A stretch of DNA of 64,000 nt from Bremerella sp. TYQ1. Lineage in GTDB: Bacteria; Planctomycetota; Planctomycetia; Pirellulales; Pirellulaceae. This document shows positions 1 to 7,609 of this stretch, in pieces (within the stretch, counting starts at the first letter, position 1; each line of letters opens with the position of its first letter). Position numbers and translations under genes: made by a program. The notes below the pieces were generated by a model. The model did not search any database and had not been told where the DNA came from. It saw only the letters and a list, made by a program, of their open reading frames with translations. The stretch lies in the NCBI RefSeq assembly GCF_020150455.1, contig NZ_CP083740.1, forward strand, positions 4,030,001 to 4,094,000. The letters run 5' to 3'.

Positions 1-1
1 T

Positions 2-517
2 AGCTTGATGTTTCAGCGGATCAAAAGTATTAGCCATCGCGATGCGTTACCCGGTGATGAGTTCCAAGAAATCATCGATCAAATCACGCGGCTTGATCAG
101 GTCGAATCGATCGAATTCGGCAGTAGCATCAACTTACAGCAGTTGACCCAAGACGATCTAGCAGCGATCCTTTCCCACGTTCGCGTTCAACAACTTTGGG
201 CACCGCGCTGCAAGCTGAAACCAGGGCCGATTCCGCAGCTGCGAGGTTCTGGCTTACGTTCGCTCGATCTTTCGCACACTTGGTTCTCGGACGAAGCAGC
301 CGCCGATTTACCAACAACACTCACCGATTTAAATTTGACGCGAACGGCGATCACCGACGACGGACTGACAGAGCTACGCCGTCTGAAGAATCTGAAATTC
401 CTCCGACTCGATCGCACACCCACCAGCGAAAGAGCGATCGACCAGCTACGGCAAGATCTGCCAAACTGCGAAGTCGCCTGGGAGCCACTCGTGCAAAGTG
501 ACAAGGACAATCACTGA
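2..517 (+). CDS. LRR protein, 5' end outside the window
   Basis: C-terminal part of a leucine-rich-repeat protein; the molecular role is unknown. The frame is open to the left edge of the window. A TTG-ATG pair at 5-10 could pose as a start, but alignment with the next two genes argues against it: the FQRI segment at the start here matches FTRI / FQRI segments that lie about 70-110 residues into those paralogs, after their membrane anchor. I therefore treat it as truncated by the window. Visible LRR-like units include LRSLDLSHTWFSDEA, LTDLNLTRTAITDDG and LKFLRLDRTPTSER, ending in a cap with LPNCEVAWEPL. It is the first of three tandem paralogs on the plus strand. Confidence 0.75.
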   Translation, partial: SLMFQRIKSISHRDALPGDEFQEIIDQITRLDQVESIEFGSSINLQQLTQDDLAAILSHVRVQQLWAPRCKLKPGPIPQLRGSGLRSLDLSHTWFSDEAAADLPTTLTDLNLTRTAITDDGLTELRRLKNLKFLRLDRTPTSERAIDQLRQDLPNCEVAWEPLVQSDKDNH

Positions 518-572
518 TGCTACGATGGCGTTGCTGACGGCGATCTATATCTTTTCCACTTAGAGCGTAACA

Positions 573-1307
573 TTGAAGCCTCGATTTTCCTTGCGGACGT
601 TGAGCATTGGACTTGCGATGTTATGCGCCGCCATATTGGGCCCGCTGGCGTTGGAGGCTCGGACGGGTCGACTTCACCAATCGATCGTCGATCGCCTGAA
701 CACGGCGGAACTATCTGGCGAGATTCACGTCGAGATCAACCAGCACAATTCATGGTTGGCATTCGCAGGCCTGAAATCCGTGTTCACAAGGATCGAATGC
801 GTAACCATTCGGAAGGCGAACCAGGAAGATATCGATCTCGTCCTCGATGAGATCACGCAATTGGGTCAGCTAGACCAAGTAACTTTCGAGCGCTGTATCG
901 TTTCGACCGAACAACTGGAACGGCTTCTTAAGAACACTTCGATTTCCTATCTGTATGTTGGTGGTCTAGACATGCAAACCGATCGAATGCCGTTCCTTCG
1001 CGATACCAACTTGCTATTCTTGACGATACAAGACTCTCAGTTTGGCAATGCGGCCATTGATGACCTGCCGGACTCGCTTCTGCACTTCTCCGTTTCGCGT
1101 TGCCAGATCAACGATCGTGGCCTGCCAAAGCTGACACGTTTGAAGCAATTGCGAAGGTTTCATATCTGGATCGCCCCAGCCACACCGGACGGGTGTCGCA
1201 AACTTGCCGAAGAAATGCCGAACACCTTCATCGAGTTCTGCCTTGCCGAAGACTGCGCGTCGCCCAGAATTCTTCCCGCTGCGGATAGCCTCAAACCTTG
1301 GGAATAG
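573..1307 (+). CDS. Membrane-anchored LRR protein (tandem paralog 2)
   Basis: Predicted single-pass protein with an N-terminal membrane segment (SIGLAMLCAAILGPLALEA, roughly residues 11-29) after a basic KPRFSLRTL leader, a leader type common in planctomycete anchored proteins. The rest aligns with both flanking genes: a strand-helix segment with ITQLGQLDQVTF, then degenerate LRR units ending in LKQLRRFHIWI and a short cap (LAEEMPNTFIEFCL). The start chosen is TTG at 573; no strong Shine-Dalgarno is visible and no ATG lies nearby in frame. The function is unknown. It is more diverged from the other two copies than they are from each other, and its C-terminus lacks the WEPL cap. Confidence 0.75.
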   Translation: MKPRFSLRTLSIGLAMLCAAILGPLALEARTGRLHQSIVDRLNTAELSGEIHVEINQHNSWLAFAGLKSVFTRIECVTIRKANQEDIDLVLDEITQLGQLDQVTFERCIVSTEQLERLLKNTSISYLYVGGLDMQTDRMPFLRDTNLLFLTIQDSQFGNAAIDDLPDSLLHFSVSRCQINDRGLPKLTRLKQLRRFHIWIAPATPDGCRKLAEEMPNTFIEFCLAEDCASPRILPAADSLKPWE

Positions 1308-1315
1308 ACGGAACG

Positions 1316-2110
1316 ATGTCCTTGCACCAGACCGAAGCGGACCAGCCTGACACCTCGAAGCGACACTCGTGGCGACTGCGTTGGTCGTTGCGGGTATTGA
1401 TTGGGATAGTGACACTGACTTGCGTACTGCTGGGCTGGGGCGCGTATTACTTTCATCAGGGACAAGTTCACGAGGATGCCGCGAAGCAGTTGCAGCAGCT
1501 TGGGGCGGACATTCAGTGGAAGCTGGTCCAGATTCGCCGAACCACTTATGCTCCCTTTCCATTCCTTACTCATAAGGTGAAAGGAGGTCCGGCTTGGATG
1601 CAGGCATTGGGAGTCGAGCCGGCGTTTCAGCGAATCGACCGCGTCATCCTCAAGTCTTCCATGTCGCCGCACGATGTCGATGCGGCACTGCAGCAGATCC
1701 ATCGCCTAGGTGCGGTGAAGACCGTCAGCTGCTTTCAAGTCGAGATCGATGAGTCGCAGTTCATCACGCTGCTGGAGAACGTCGAGATCGAAACGCTTTA
1801 CATGGATGCCGCCCAGCTCGGCCCAGGCAATCTTCCCTATTTGCGAACGACCAACTTACGAGAACTAACCGTCGCCGGTAGTGCATTTTCAGACGCGGCG
1901 ATCGACGATCTACCGCAGACGTTGGAATACTTTGATGCCACGCGGACGCGCATCACGGATCAACACCTGGCCAAGTTCGCCGAACGAAAAAATCTGCAAA
2001 CACTGAAGCTGGGACAGACACGCACCAGCAAAACGGCCGTCGATAAGCTCCGCTCCCAGATGCCATGGTGTGCGATTCATTGGGAGCCGTTAGAGCAAGA
2101 CGAGTCGTAG
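1316..2110 (+). CDS. Membrane-anchored LRR protein (tandem paralog 3)
   Basis: Third tandem LRR paralog. Starting at ATG 1316 (ggaacg just upstream) gives 264 residues; an in-frame TTG at 1298 overlapping the previous stop is an alternative. A cytoplasmic leader of about 25 residues precedes a membrane helix (LRVLIGIVTLTCVLLGWGAYY). The outer part holds an ordered domain with FQRIDRVIL and LRR-like units (LRELTVAGSAFSDAA, LEYFDATRTRITDQH, LQTLKLGQTRTSKTA), capped by MPWCAIHWEPL, nearly the same cap as in the first gene. The gene order suggests duplication and joint expression. No catalytic motif is present; a protein-binding role is only an inference from the LRR fold. Confidence 0.8.
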   Translation: MSLHQTEADQPDTSKRHSWRLRWSLRVLIGIVTLTCVLLGWGAYYFHQGQVHEDAAKQLQQLGADIQWKLVQIRRTTYAPFPFLTHKVKGGPAWMQALGVEPAFQRIDRVILKSSMSPHDVDAALQQIHRLGAVKTVSCFQVEIDESQFITLLENVEIETLYMDAAQLGPGNLPYLRTTNLRELTVAGSAFSDAAIDDLPQTLEYFDATRTRITDQHLAKFAERKNLQTLKLGQTRTSKTAVDKLRSQMPWCAIHWEPLEQDES

Positions 2111-2174
2111 CGCCGTCGAAAATGGAACGACATCTTAGCCCTGAAAGGGCGGCATCGCCGGATATCAAGATCGT

Positions 2175-2197
2175 GACCCGCGACACGCGGGCCCTAC
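2175..2197 (-). repeat. REP-like hairpin (family with TGT loop)
   Basis: On the minus strand this reads GTAGGG, then a stem CCGCG, loop TGT and stem CGCGG. The same frame (GTAGGG, stem, TGT, complementary stem) occurs at 35830-35848 and 35943-35961 with different stem bases. A second small palindrome, GCCCTGAAAGGGC, lies at 2138-2150. Both sit between convergent genes (LRR gene and lolD-like gene), where they may also help end transcription. Confidence 0.5.
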
Positions 2198-2209
2198 AGT
2201 TGGCGGGCG

Positions 2210-3025
2210 TTAAACGGTTTCGACGCAGCCTTCGGCGAGGCGGACGATAGCGTCGGCTTCGTCGGCGATGCTTTGGTCGTGGGTGACCATCACGATGGTG
2301 AGGCCTTGTTCTTCGTTCAGCTTGCGGAGGATGCCGAGCACCTCTTGGCCTGTTTGACGGTCGAGGTTCCCTGTCGGTTCGTCGGCCAGCAAGACTTTAG
2401 GATCGCTAATCAGTGCGCGAGCGATGGCGGTACGCTGCATCTCGCCGCCGGAAAGTTCACGCGGTTTGTGATTCAAACGGTGTCCCAGACCGACGAGATC
2501 GAGCACATGCTTGGCCCGTTCTTTCAGTTGCTTCCGAACGGCCCAGTACTTGAAGAAACCGTGCGAGATCATCGCCGGCGTCAACACGTTTTCCAGTGTC
2601 GTCAGTTCCGGCAGCAAGTGATAGAACTGAAAGATCAGCCCAAACTGGCCGTTGCGAATGCGGTCGCGTTGCCGCGTGGAAAGGTTATCGGTGCGTTGAT
2701 CCTGGAAGTAGATCTCGCCTTCGTCCGGCACATCGAGCGTACCCATCAAGTGCAGCAGCGTGCTTTTGCCGGATCCGCTTTGCCCGATGATCGACGTGAT
2801 GCGGCCTTCGTTGGCGACGAAGTCGACGCCGCGGAGCACGGGAATGACGTGCTGCCCTTTGCGGTAGCTTTTGTGCAAACCGGTCGTTCGCAAGATCGGC
2901 TTGTCGACTTCGATCGGCGTATCGAACCGATCGGTGTGGACGTGCGGGCCTGGCTTTTTGGTGGCCGGGGTGACAGCCGGAGCCGTGGCAGTGGTCGTGT
3001 AGCTATCGCTCATCGTGTTACTCAT
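2210..3025 (-). CDS. lolD: Lipoprotein-releasing-type ABC transporter ATPase
   Basis: ATP-binding subunit of a LolCDE/MacB-type ABC transporter, which in the Lol system powers release of lipoproteins from the inner membrane. The Walker A motif GQSGSGKST is at about residues 81-89, followed by the Q-loop region, the signature LSGGEMQRTAIARAL, the Walker B segment VLLADEPTGNLD characteristic of the LolD/MacB subgroup, and the H-loop VTHD. There is an unusual Thr/Ala/Pro-rich N-terminal extension of about 40 residues. The start codon overlaps the stop of the permease gene by 8 bases, which suggests translational coupling. A second in-frame ATG lies at 3013. Whether the substrate is lipoproteins is inferred from the permease partner. 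Confidence 0.85.
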   Translation of the reverse strand: MSNTMSDSYTTTATAPAVTPATKKPGPHVHTDRFDTPIEVDKPILRTTGLHKSYRKGQHVIPVLRGVDFVANEGRITSIIGQSGSGKSTLLHLMGTLDVPDEGEIYFQDQRTDNLSTRQRDRIRNGQFGLIFQFYHLLPELTTLENVLTPAMISHGFFKYWAVRKQLKERAKHVLDLVGLGHRLNHKPRELSGGEMQRTAIARALISDPKVLLADEPTGNLDRQTGQEVLGILRKLNEEQGLTIVMVTHDQSIADEADAIVRLAEGCVETV

Positions 3026-4709
3026 AACGGAGGGCCTCTACCGGGTGCAGTCGTGCGGCGCGAATGGCCGGCAGCACGCTCGCCATCACGGCAATCAGCA
3101 TTGCCCCAGTCACGACCATGACAATCGCCAGCGGTTCGATGATGGTGGGGATTTCCTGGAAGTAGTAGATCGTTGGGTCAAACACTTCGCGGCCGGTGAT
3201 CATCTCGATCAGCTTGGCGATGTGGTTGATGTTCCAAACGAATAGCAGTCCGAGAATACAGCCGACGCCGGAACCGACGATGCCCAGCGACAAACCATAG
3301 CCGACAAAGATACTCATGATCCCGCCGCCGCTCGCTCCGAGCGATTTGAGGATGCCGATGTCTTTCGTCTTTTCGACGACGATCATGTAGAACGTCGCCA
3401 AGATACCGAAGCCTGCGACGCCGATGATCAGGAACAGCAGGATGTTGAGGATCGTTTTTTCCATCTGCACGGCAGCCAACAGCGGCCCTTGCATGTCTTT
3501 CCACGACTGAATGCGGAACGGATGGGTTTCGGCCGGGAACGCGGCTCGCAGATTGTTGGTAAACTGATTGAGATCCGCCCCTGGTTTCAGGCGAATTTGA
3601 ATCGTCGAGATCGCACTGCCCAGTTCTGGATGGGTCATGTAGCGCAGCGACTGTAGCTTGCTGAGCGGCACGAACGCAAAGCCGGCGTCATACTCGTTCA
3701 TCTTGCTTTCGTAGAAGTCGACGACGGTGAACGTTTCGCTGATTGCCTTGGGAGGGCTTTCGGCGGAAGGGAACGTCAGGCGAACGTCATCGCCTGGCAC
3801 GGCGAGAAAGAAGTCTTTCACTTGCCCTTCGGCATCACGTTGACGGATGCTGGCCACGGCCATACCCAGGATGATGCCGGGGGCCTGATGCTTCATGGGA
3901 TCGAAGGTGGTGCTTTCTGGCTGCTCGTAACGCTCGGCAAACGGATCGCCGTTCGCGGCCAGCGGTGCACCTTTCGCTTCGGACTGCTTGGCCATCCGCT
4001 GGGCGAGATCGGCTGGCGGCGGACCAGGCAGCGGCGGTGCGTCGGGGTCGTCCGAAAACTTCGGTGTGGCGAGATCAACAGCGTCCGCATTGAGTGGACT
4101 GTCGATTGCCGAGATGTCGTTGGGGTTGGCTCGTTCCGGCATGTGCCCGCGCTGATGCAGGATCTCGAAACGCCGCATCTCTTCTTCGATCGCTTTTTGA
4201 TGAGCGATCTTTTCGCGGCGATATTCCCAGCCGGAATCGACCAAGATGGAATCTTCCGGACCTTCGTACCCATTTTCCTTCAGGTTGAAGTCGACTTGCT
4301 GCCGATTGGAAGGATGCTTGAGGTACTTCGAGAAGTCGCTGACGTTGTTGTACGTTTCGTCGTCGATACCGATGACGGTGACCTGACGCGGAAGCCACTG
4401 ATCGCGGACACGCAGGTTCAGCATAGCAGGAACATGCACGGTGACCGTCATGTCCTCGATGTCGTCGCCGGCCACTTCACGGACGGCGGCCATGTGCTTC
4501 TCCCATTGGTAGAAGCCATCCAGGCTGTGACTTTCCATGACGACGTCGGAAAGAATGCCATGCAGGCGAATGTGCATCTCGTGCGAGAAACCTGACATCA
4601 CGGCATTCACAACCACCATGGTGGCGACGCCCAGGGTCACACTAATGATGGACGCCAAGGCGATATAACGCGTCTTCAGGTAACGCAGACAGAGCATCAA
4701 CTTGTACAT
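3018..4709 (-). CDS. lolC: LolC/LolE-like ABC transporter permease (FtsX family)
   Basis: Inner-membrane permease that partners the downstream ATPase, probably in lipoprotein sorting. The chosen start is ATG 4709 (MYKLMLCLRYLKTRY), which places the first membrane helix (ASIISVTLGVATMVVVNAVMSGF) where LolC/E proteins have it; an upstream GTG/ATG-type start would add 39 residues with no family match and would run through a hairpin repeat. A very large extracytoplasmic domain follows, including a Pro-rich low-complexity part (PDAPPLPGPPPADL). The FtsX-like three-helix unit is C-terminal (ILLFLIIGVAGFGILATFYMI, VEKTKDIGILKSLGAS, and a final pair). At 563 residues it is longer than typical LolC of about 400, because of the periplasmic domain. 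The order lysS-lolC-lolD is, as I recall, seen in other phyla too. Confidence 0.8.
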   Translation of the reverse strand: MYKLMLCLRYLKTRYIALASIISVTLGVATMVVVNAVMSGFSHEMHIRLHGILSDVVMESHSLDGFYQWEKHMAAVREVAGDDIEDMTVTVHVPAMLNLRVRDQWLPRQVTVIGIDDETYNNVSDFSKYLKHPSNRQQVDFNLKENGYEGPEDSILVDSGWEYRREKIAHQKAIEEEMRRFEILHQRGHMPERANPNDISAIDSPLNADAVDLATPKFSDDPDAPPLPGPPPADLAQRMAKQSEAKGAPLAANGDPFAERYEQPESTTFDPMKHQAPGIILGMAVASIRQRDAEGQVKDFFLAVPGDDVRLTFPSAESPPKAISETFTVVDFYESKMNEYDAGFAFVPLSKLQSLRYMTHPELGSAISTIQIRLKPGADLNQFTNNLRAAFPAETHPFRIQSWKDMQGPLLAAVQMEKTILNILLFLIIGVAGFGILATFYMIVVEKTKDIGILKSLGASGGGIMSIFVGYGLSLGIVGSGVGCILGLLFVWNINHIAKLIEMITGREVFDPTIYYFQEIPTIIEPLAIVMVVTGAMLIAVMASVLPAIRAARLHPVEALRYE

Positions 4710-4783
4710 TGCCAATCCTTCGGCAAACGCGGCATTTTCTTGGCAATGGGCACCAAGAGAAGCATTGGCAAGCCTTGTTCTGG

Positions 4784-4851
4784 GTGCCATGTCCACGTCT
4801 TCGTGGACATGTCTTTCAAGTCGCATGCTTACGCGGACGTAAGCATGGCAC
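4784..4851. repeat. Tail-to-tail pair of 28-nt hairpin repeats
   Basis: Two copies of the same 28-nt element face each other: 4784-4811 on plus (stem TCCACG, loop TCTT, stem CGTGGA) and 4824-4851 on minus (stem CTTACG, loop TCCG, stem CGTAAG). Each begins GTGCCATG and ends CATG. The outer bases GGGTGCCATG at 4782 and CATGGCACCC ending at 4853 form a perfect 10-bp inverted repeat around the pair. It lies in the gap between lysS and the lolC-like gene, so in mRNA it would fold in the lolC leader. Related copies are at 35961-35988 and 41631-41698. Confidence 0.75.
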
Positions 4852-4875
4852 CCTTAGACCGGAATCTGATTCCGA

Positions 4876-6942
4876 TCAGGTCGCTTCATGCCGCAACAGC
4901 GGGAACAAAATGATTTCGCGAATCGTCGCGCTGTTAGTTAGTAACATGACTAGGCGGTCGATGCCAATACCAAGTCCGCCAGCTGGCGGCATTCCGTTGC
5001 GCAGGGCACGCACGAAATCGGTGTCCATTTTGGCCATCGAGTCTTCCTCGTCCATCCCTTCCAGCTGCGTGCGGAACAGCTTTTCCTGCAGGTCCGGATC
5101 GTTCAACTCGGTGTAGGCGTTGGCCAGTTCCATACCTTGGATGAAGAGCTCGAAACGCTCGGCGACCGCAGGATTATCGGTCTTTCGCTTCGTTAGCGGG
5201 CAGATGCTAGCAGGATAGTCGATCACAAAAACCGGGCCGACCAGCTTGTCTTCGACCGTCTCTTCGAAGATCTCGTTGCGAAGCACGTCGGGGTGCTTGC
5301 CTTCGGTTTCCAGGCCCAGCTTCTTGGCACAAGCAATCACTTCCGATTCGTTGGTCGGATCGATGCCAGCATGTTCTGCTAGCAGATCGCTGTAGCACTT
5401 CCGCTCGAACGGTGGCGTGAAATCGATCTCGTTTTCGCCGAAGGGAACTTTGTAGCCAGAGCCAATCGCATCTAAAGCCCCGGTGATGATGTTCTCGGTC
5501 AGCTGCATCATCGTTTCGTAGTTACCGAAGGCCTGGTAGACCTCCAGCATGGTGAACTCAGGGTTGTGTCGCGGGCTGATCCCTTCATTGCGGTAAACGC
5601 GTCCCAGCTCGAAGACACGTTCCATGCCGCCGACCAACAGCCGCTTGAGATGCAGCTCGAGCGCGATACGCATGACCAGTGGCATGCCCAGCGCGTTGTG
5701 GAAGGTTTCAAAGGGACGTGCGGCGGCACCCCCGGCGATGGTGTGCAGCGTCGGGCCTTCGATTTCGTAATAGCCTTCGCCGACCAGCGTATCGCGCACC
5801 GAACGCACGATCTGCGTTCGCTGGACAAAGCGGTCGAGCACCCCTTCTCCGTAGGCGAGATCCAAATACCGCATACGTTGACGCAGTTCCGGATCGGTCA
5901 GGCCTTTGTGTTTTTCGGGCGGAGCTTCCAGCGTTTTGGTCAGGAAGTGGAGCTCTTCGACGAAGATGGTCAGTTCGCCGGTTTTGGTCTTCTTCAGTTC
6001 ACCATCGACACCGATGATGTCGCCGAGATCCAAACATTGGGCGATCTCCCAGTTGCGCTCGCCGACTTGGGCCTGGCCGAGGAACAACTGGATGGTACCG
6101 CTACGGTCGGTCAAGTTGATGAAGATCAGCTTGCCGGTTGGCCGCATCAGGACGATACGTCCAGCAACGCGAACTTTCGGACCGCTGTAGATGGTTTGCT
6201 CGCGGCCCCCTTCGGTGGTCGTCTTCTCTTCGGTGATCTCCGACTCGAGTGCGCGGACGTCCGCGATGGCCTGCTTGTTGTCGAAACGCTGGCCCCAAGG
6301 ATCGATGCCAAGGCTGACCAGCTTGTCCATCTTTTGACGACGTGCCGCTTCAATGGCATGGACGGCCGCGTTCTGATCTTCAATCCACGGACGGTTATCA
6401 TCCGAAAGCAGCTTCGTCAGGTTCTCGGCAAACACGTCGGCGAACTTGTCGTGTTCGTCGAACAGGCAAACGCTGTTTGGTTTCAAACCTTCCGGCAGAC
6501 GCAGCAAGTCGTGAATCTCGCCGGAGACTTCCTCGCGCTGCTCGCCACCGTTGTCGCGGTGTGTGCGGACGAACCATACCGACTGGTGGAACTTGTTTTG
6601 CTTCGCACTTTCCAGCACCAAATCCAACTGCTGCTGGGCTTTCTCTTCGGTGTACGGATTGAGCGACGTCTCGTCGTCGGTGCAGAGCCCGATCGTAATC
6701 GCGAGCGTGTCTTTGGCTTTCACCAACAGCTCTTCGGCAGGAACCGCGCCGGGATGCCCTTTGTCGTCGGTATCGAAGCAGTGGTCGATGATCTCGAAGG
6801 TGACGCCGAACTCAGGCTTGGCGGTCTTCTTGTTGAACTCTTTGAAGAACTTGCGGACATCGCGACACTCTTTGACGGTGTCGTTCGACCAAAGCAGAAA
6901 GACTTGATACTTGGACGGTCGATTGGTTGGCTTGGCGGACAT
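4876..6942 (-). CDS. lysS: Lysyl-tRNA synthetase with extra N-terminal TIR/DUF4062-like domain
   Basis: Class II lysyl-tRNA synthetase, which charges tRNA-Lys using ATP. Recognisable parts from about residue 195 on: the helical start (AARRQKMDKLVSLGIDPWG), the OB-fold anticodon-binding domain (VRVAGRIVLMRPTGKLIF), motif 2 (FELGRVYRNEGISPRHNPEF), and motif 3 (GGLGIGIDRLVMLL) near the C-terminus. Starting at ATG 6942 gives 688 residues with a good Shine-Dalgarno (GGAAGGGG); the family norm is about 500. The additional N-terminal block of about 190 residues has an alternating strand/helix pattern (YQVFLLWSNDTVKECRDVRK, LLVKAKDTLAITIGL, SVWFVRTHR, FADVFAENLTKLL) resembling DUF4062/TIR-like signalling domains. 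That match is by eye. Nothing in the catalytic part looks damaged. It is the first gene of a lysS-lolC-lolD cluster. Confidence 0.9.
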   Translation of the reverse strand: MSAKPTNRPSKYQVFLLWSNDTVKECRDVRKFFKEFNKKTAKPEFGVTFEIIDHCFDTDDKGHPGAVPAEELLVKAKDTLAITIGLCTDDETSLNPYTEEKAQQQLDLVLESAKQNKFHQSVWFVRTHRDNGGEQREEVSGEIHDLLRLPEGLKPNSVCLFDEHDKFADVFAENLTKLLSDDNRPWIEDQNAAVHAIEAARRQKMDKLVSLGIDPWGQRFDNKQAIADVRALESEITEEKTTTEGGREQTIYSGPKVRVAGRIVLMRPTGKLIFINLTDRSGTIQLFLGQAQVGERNWEIAQCLDLGDIIGVDGELKKTKTGELTIFVEELHFLTKTLEAPPEKHKGLTDPELRQRMRYLDLAYGEGVLDRFVQRTQIVRSVRDTLVGEGYYEIEGPTLHTIAGGAAARPFETFHNALGMPLVMRIALELHLKRLLVGGMERVFELGRVYRNEGISPRHNPEFTMLEVYQAFGNYETMMQLTENIITGALDAIGSGYKVPFGENEIDFTPPFERKCYSDLLAEHAGIDPTNESEVIACAKKLGLETEGKHPDVLRNEIFEETVEDKLVGPVFVIDYPASICPLTKRKTDNPAVAERFELFIQGMELANAYTELNDPDLQEKLFRTQLEGMDEEDSMAKMDTDFVRALRNGMPPAGGLGIGIDRLVMLLTNSATIREIILFPLLRHEAT

Positions 6943-7042
6943 GGCCCCTTCCGAAGTTCTGGTCGCATACACGAGCGGGAAGATCGGGGCCAGCACGCGT
7001 CTACCCACTGCGAGTAGAGGCTGTTGTTGCCGTAAAAACGGT

Positions 7043-7078
7043 GTAACCCCAGTTACCGCAAGATTTTACTGGGGTTAC
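7043..7078 (-). terminator. Hairpin between the 7115-7609 gene and lysS
   Basis: A perfect 11-bp inverted repeat (GTAACCCCAGT at 7043-7053 and ACTGGGGTTAC at 7068-7078) with a 14-base loop. On the minus strand it is followed by ACCG and five T residues (7032-7039 region), so it may end transcription of the small membrane protein gene upstream. It also lies in the lysS leader and could be regulatory. The T-run is short and spaced, so the call is tentative. Confidence 0.4.
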
Positions 7079-7114
7079 CTAAAGGGTCAATCGGTAGTCG
7101 CTTTCGCAAGTCGA

Positions 7115-7609
7115 CTACTGGGTGATTGGACCGTTGCGTTTTGGCTTGTACTCGTAAGCTTGCAGCACGCCCATGTGCAGGCAGAGATGCTCGCAGATCA
7201 GCGAGCTTTTCGTCGCATCGTGACGCACGATTTCGAGAACCGGCGGCGAAGTGTGCTCCATGAAACCGACGTTGAGCAGCTTCTCGTTGCGATCGGCGTT
7301 CCACGACGAAGTGACGTGGTAGTTTTCGTCGGTGACAACCACGCGACAGGTCGTCTTCTTTTCAGTACTGTCGGCCGACTCGAAGACGAACAAGCGGTGC
7401 ATATAGCCCCCTTCGTCCTCAAACGAGTTTTCCGAGATCAACTTGTCCCGATGCAACAAGTTCATCGTCGGGTACGACTCGGTTGCCATGAAAGTGACGT
7501 AGTTGGCCTTCTTTGCGAGCGACTCGCCAAAAGCGACGCCCAAGATGCCAGCCATGATGGCGACAGTTAAAGCCGACTTAGCAAATTGTGCTGCGGTCAT
7601 CTTGCCCAT
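7115..7609 (-). CDS. Hypothetical membrane-anchored protein
   Basis: A 164-residue protein with one N-terminal hydrophobic segment (SALTVAIMAGILGVAFG, about residues 12-28) and a polar remainder of mixed strands, presumably outside the cytoplasm. It starts at ATG 7609 with GGAG nine bases upstream. The C-terminal part has three Cys, one of which is a lone CRVVVT strand residue and two of which lie in CEHLCLHMG. I do not recognise a family. A hairpin follows its stop before lysS. Its codon use resembles that of its neighbours, so I take it as a real gene. Confidence 0.65.
   Translation of the reverse strand: MGKMTAAQFAKSALTVAIMAGILGVAFGESLAKKANYVTFMATESYPTMNLLHRDKLISENSFEDEGGYMHRLFVFESADSTEKKTTCRVVVTDENYHVTSSWNADRNEKLLNVGFMEHTSPPVLEIVRHDATKSSLICEHLCLHMGVLQAYEYKPKRNGPITQ

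Noticed and set aside
4710-4826. Upstream extension of the lolC-like gene by 39 codons
   Set aside because: The extension runs through a hairpin repeat that occurs elsewhere outside genes, and the first membrane helix is placed correctly by the ATG at 4709.
5566-7017. A 483-codon plus-strand frame
   Set aside because: Entirely antisense to lysS; the product has no recognisable feature and no good start signal.
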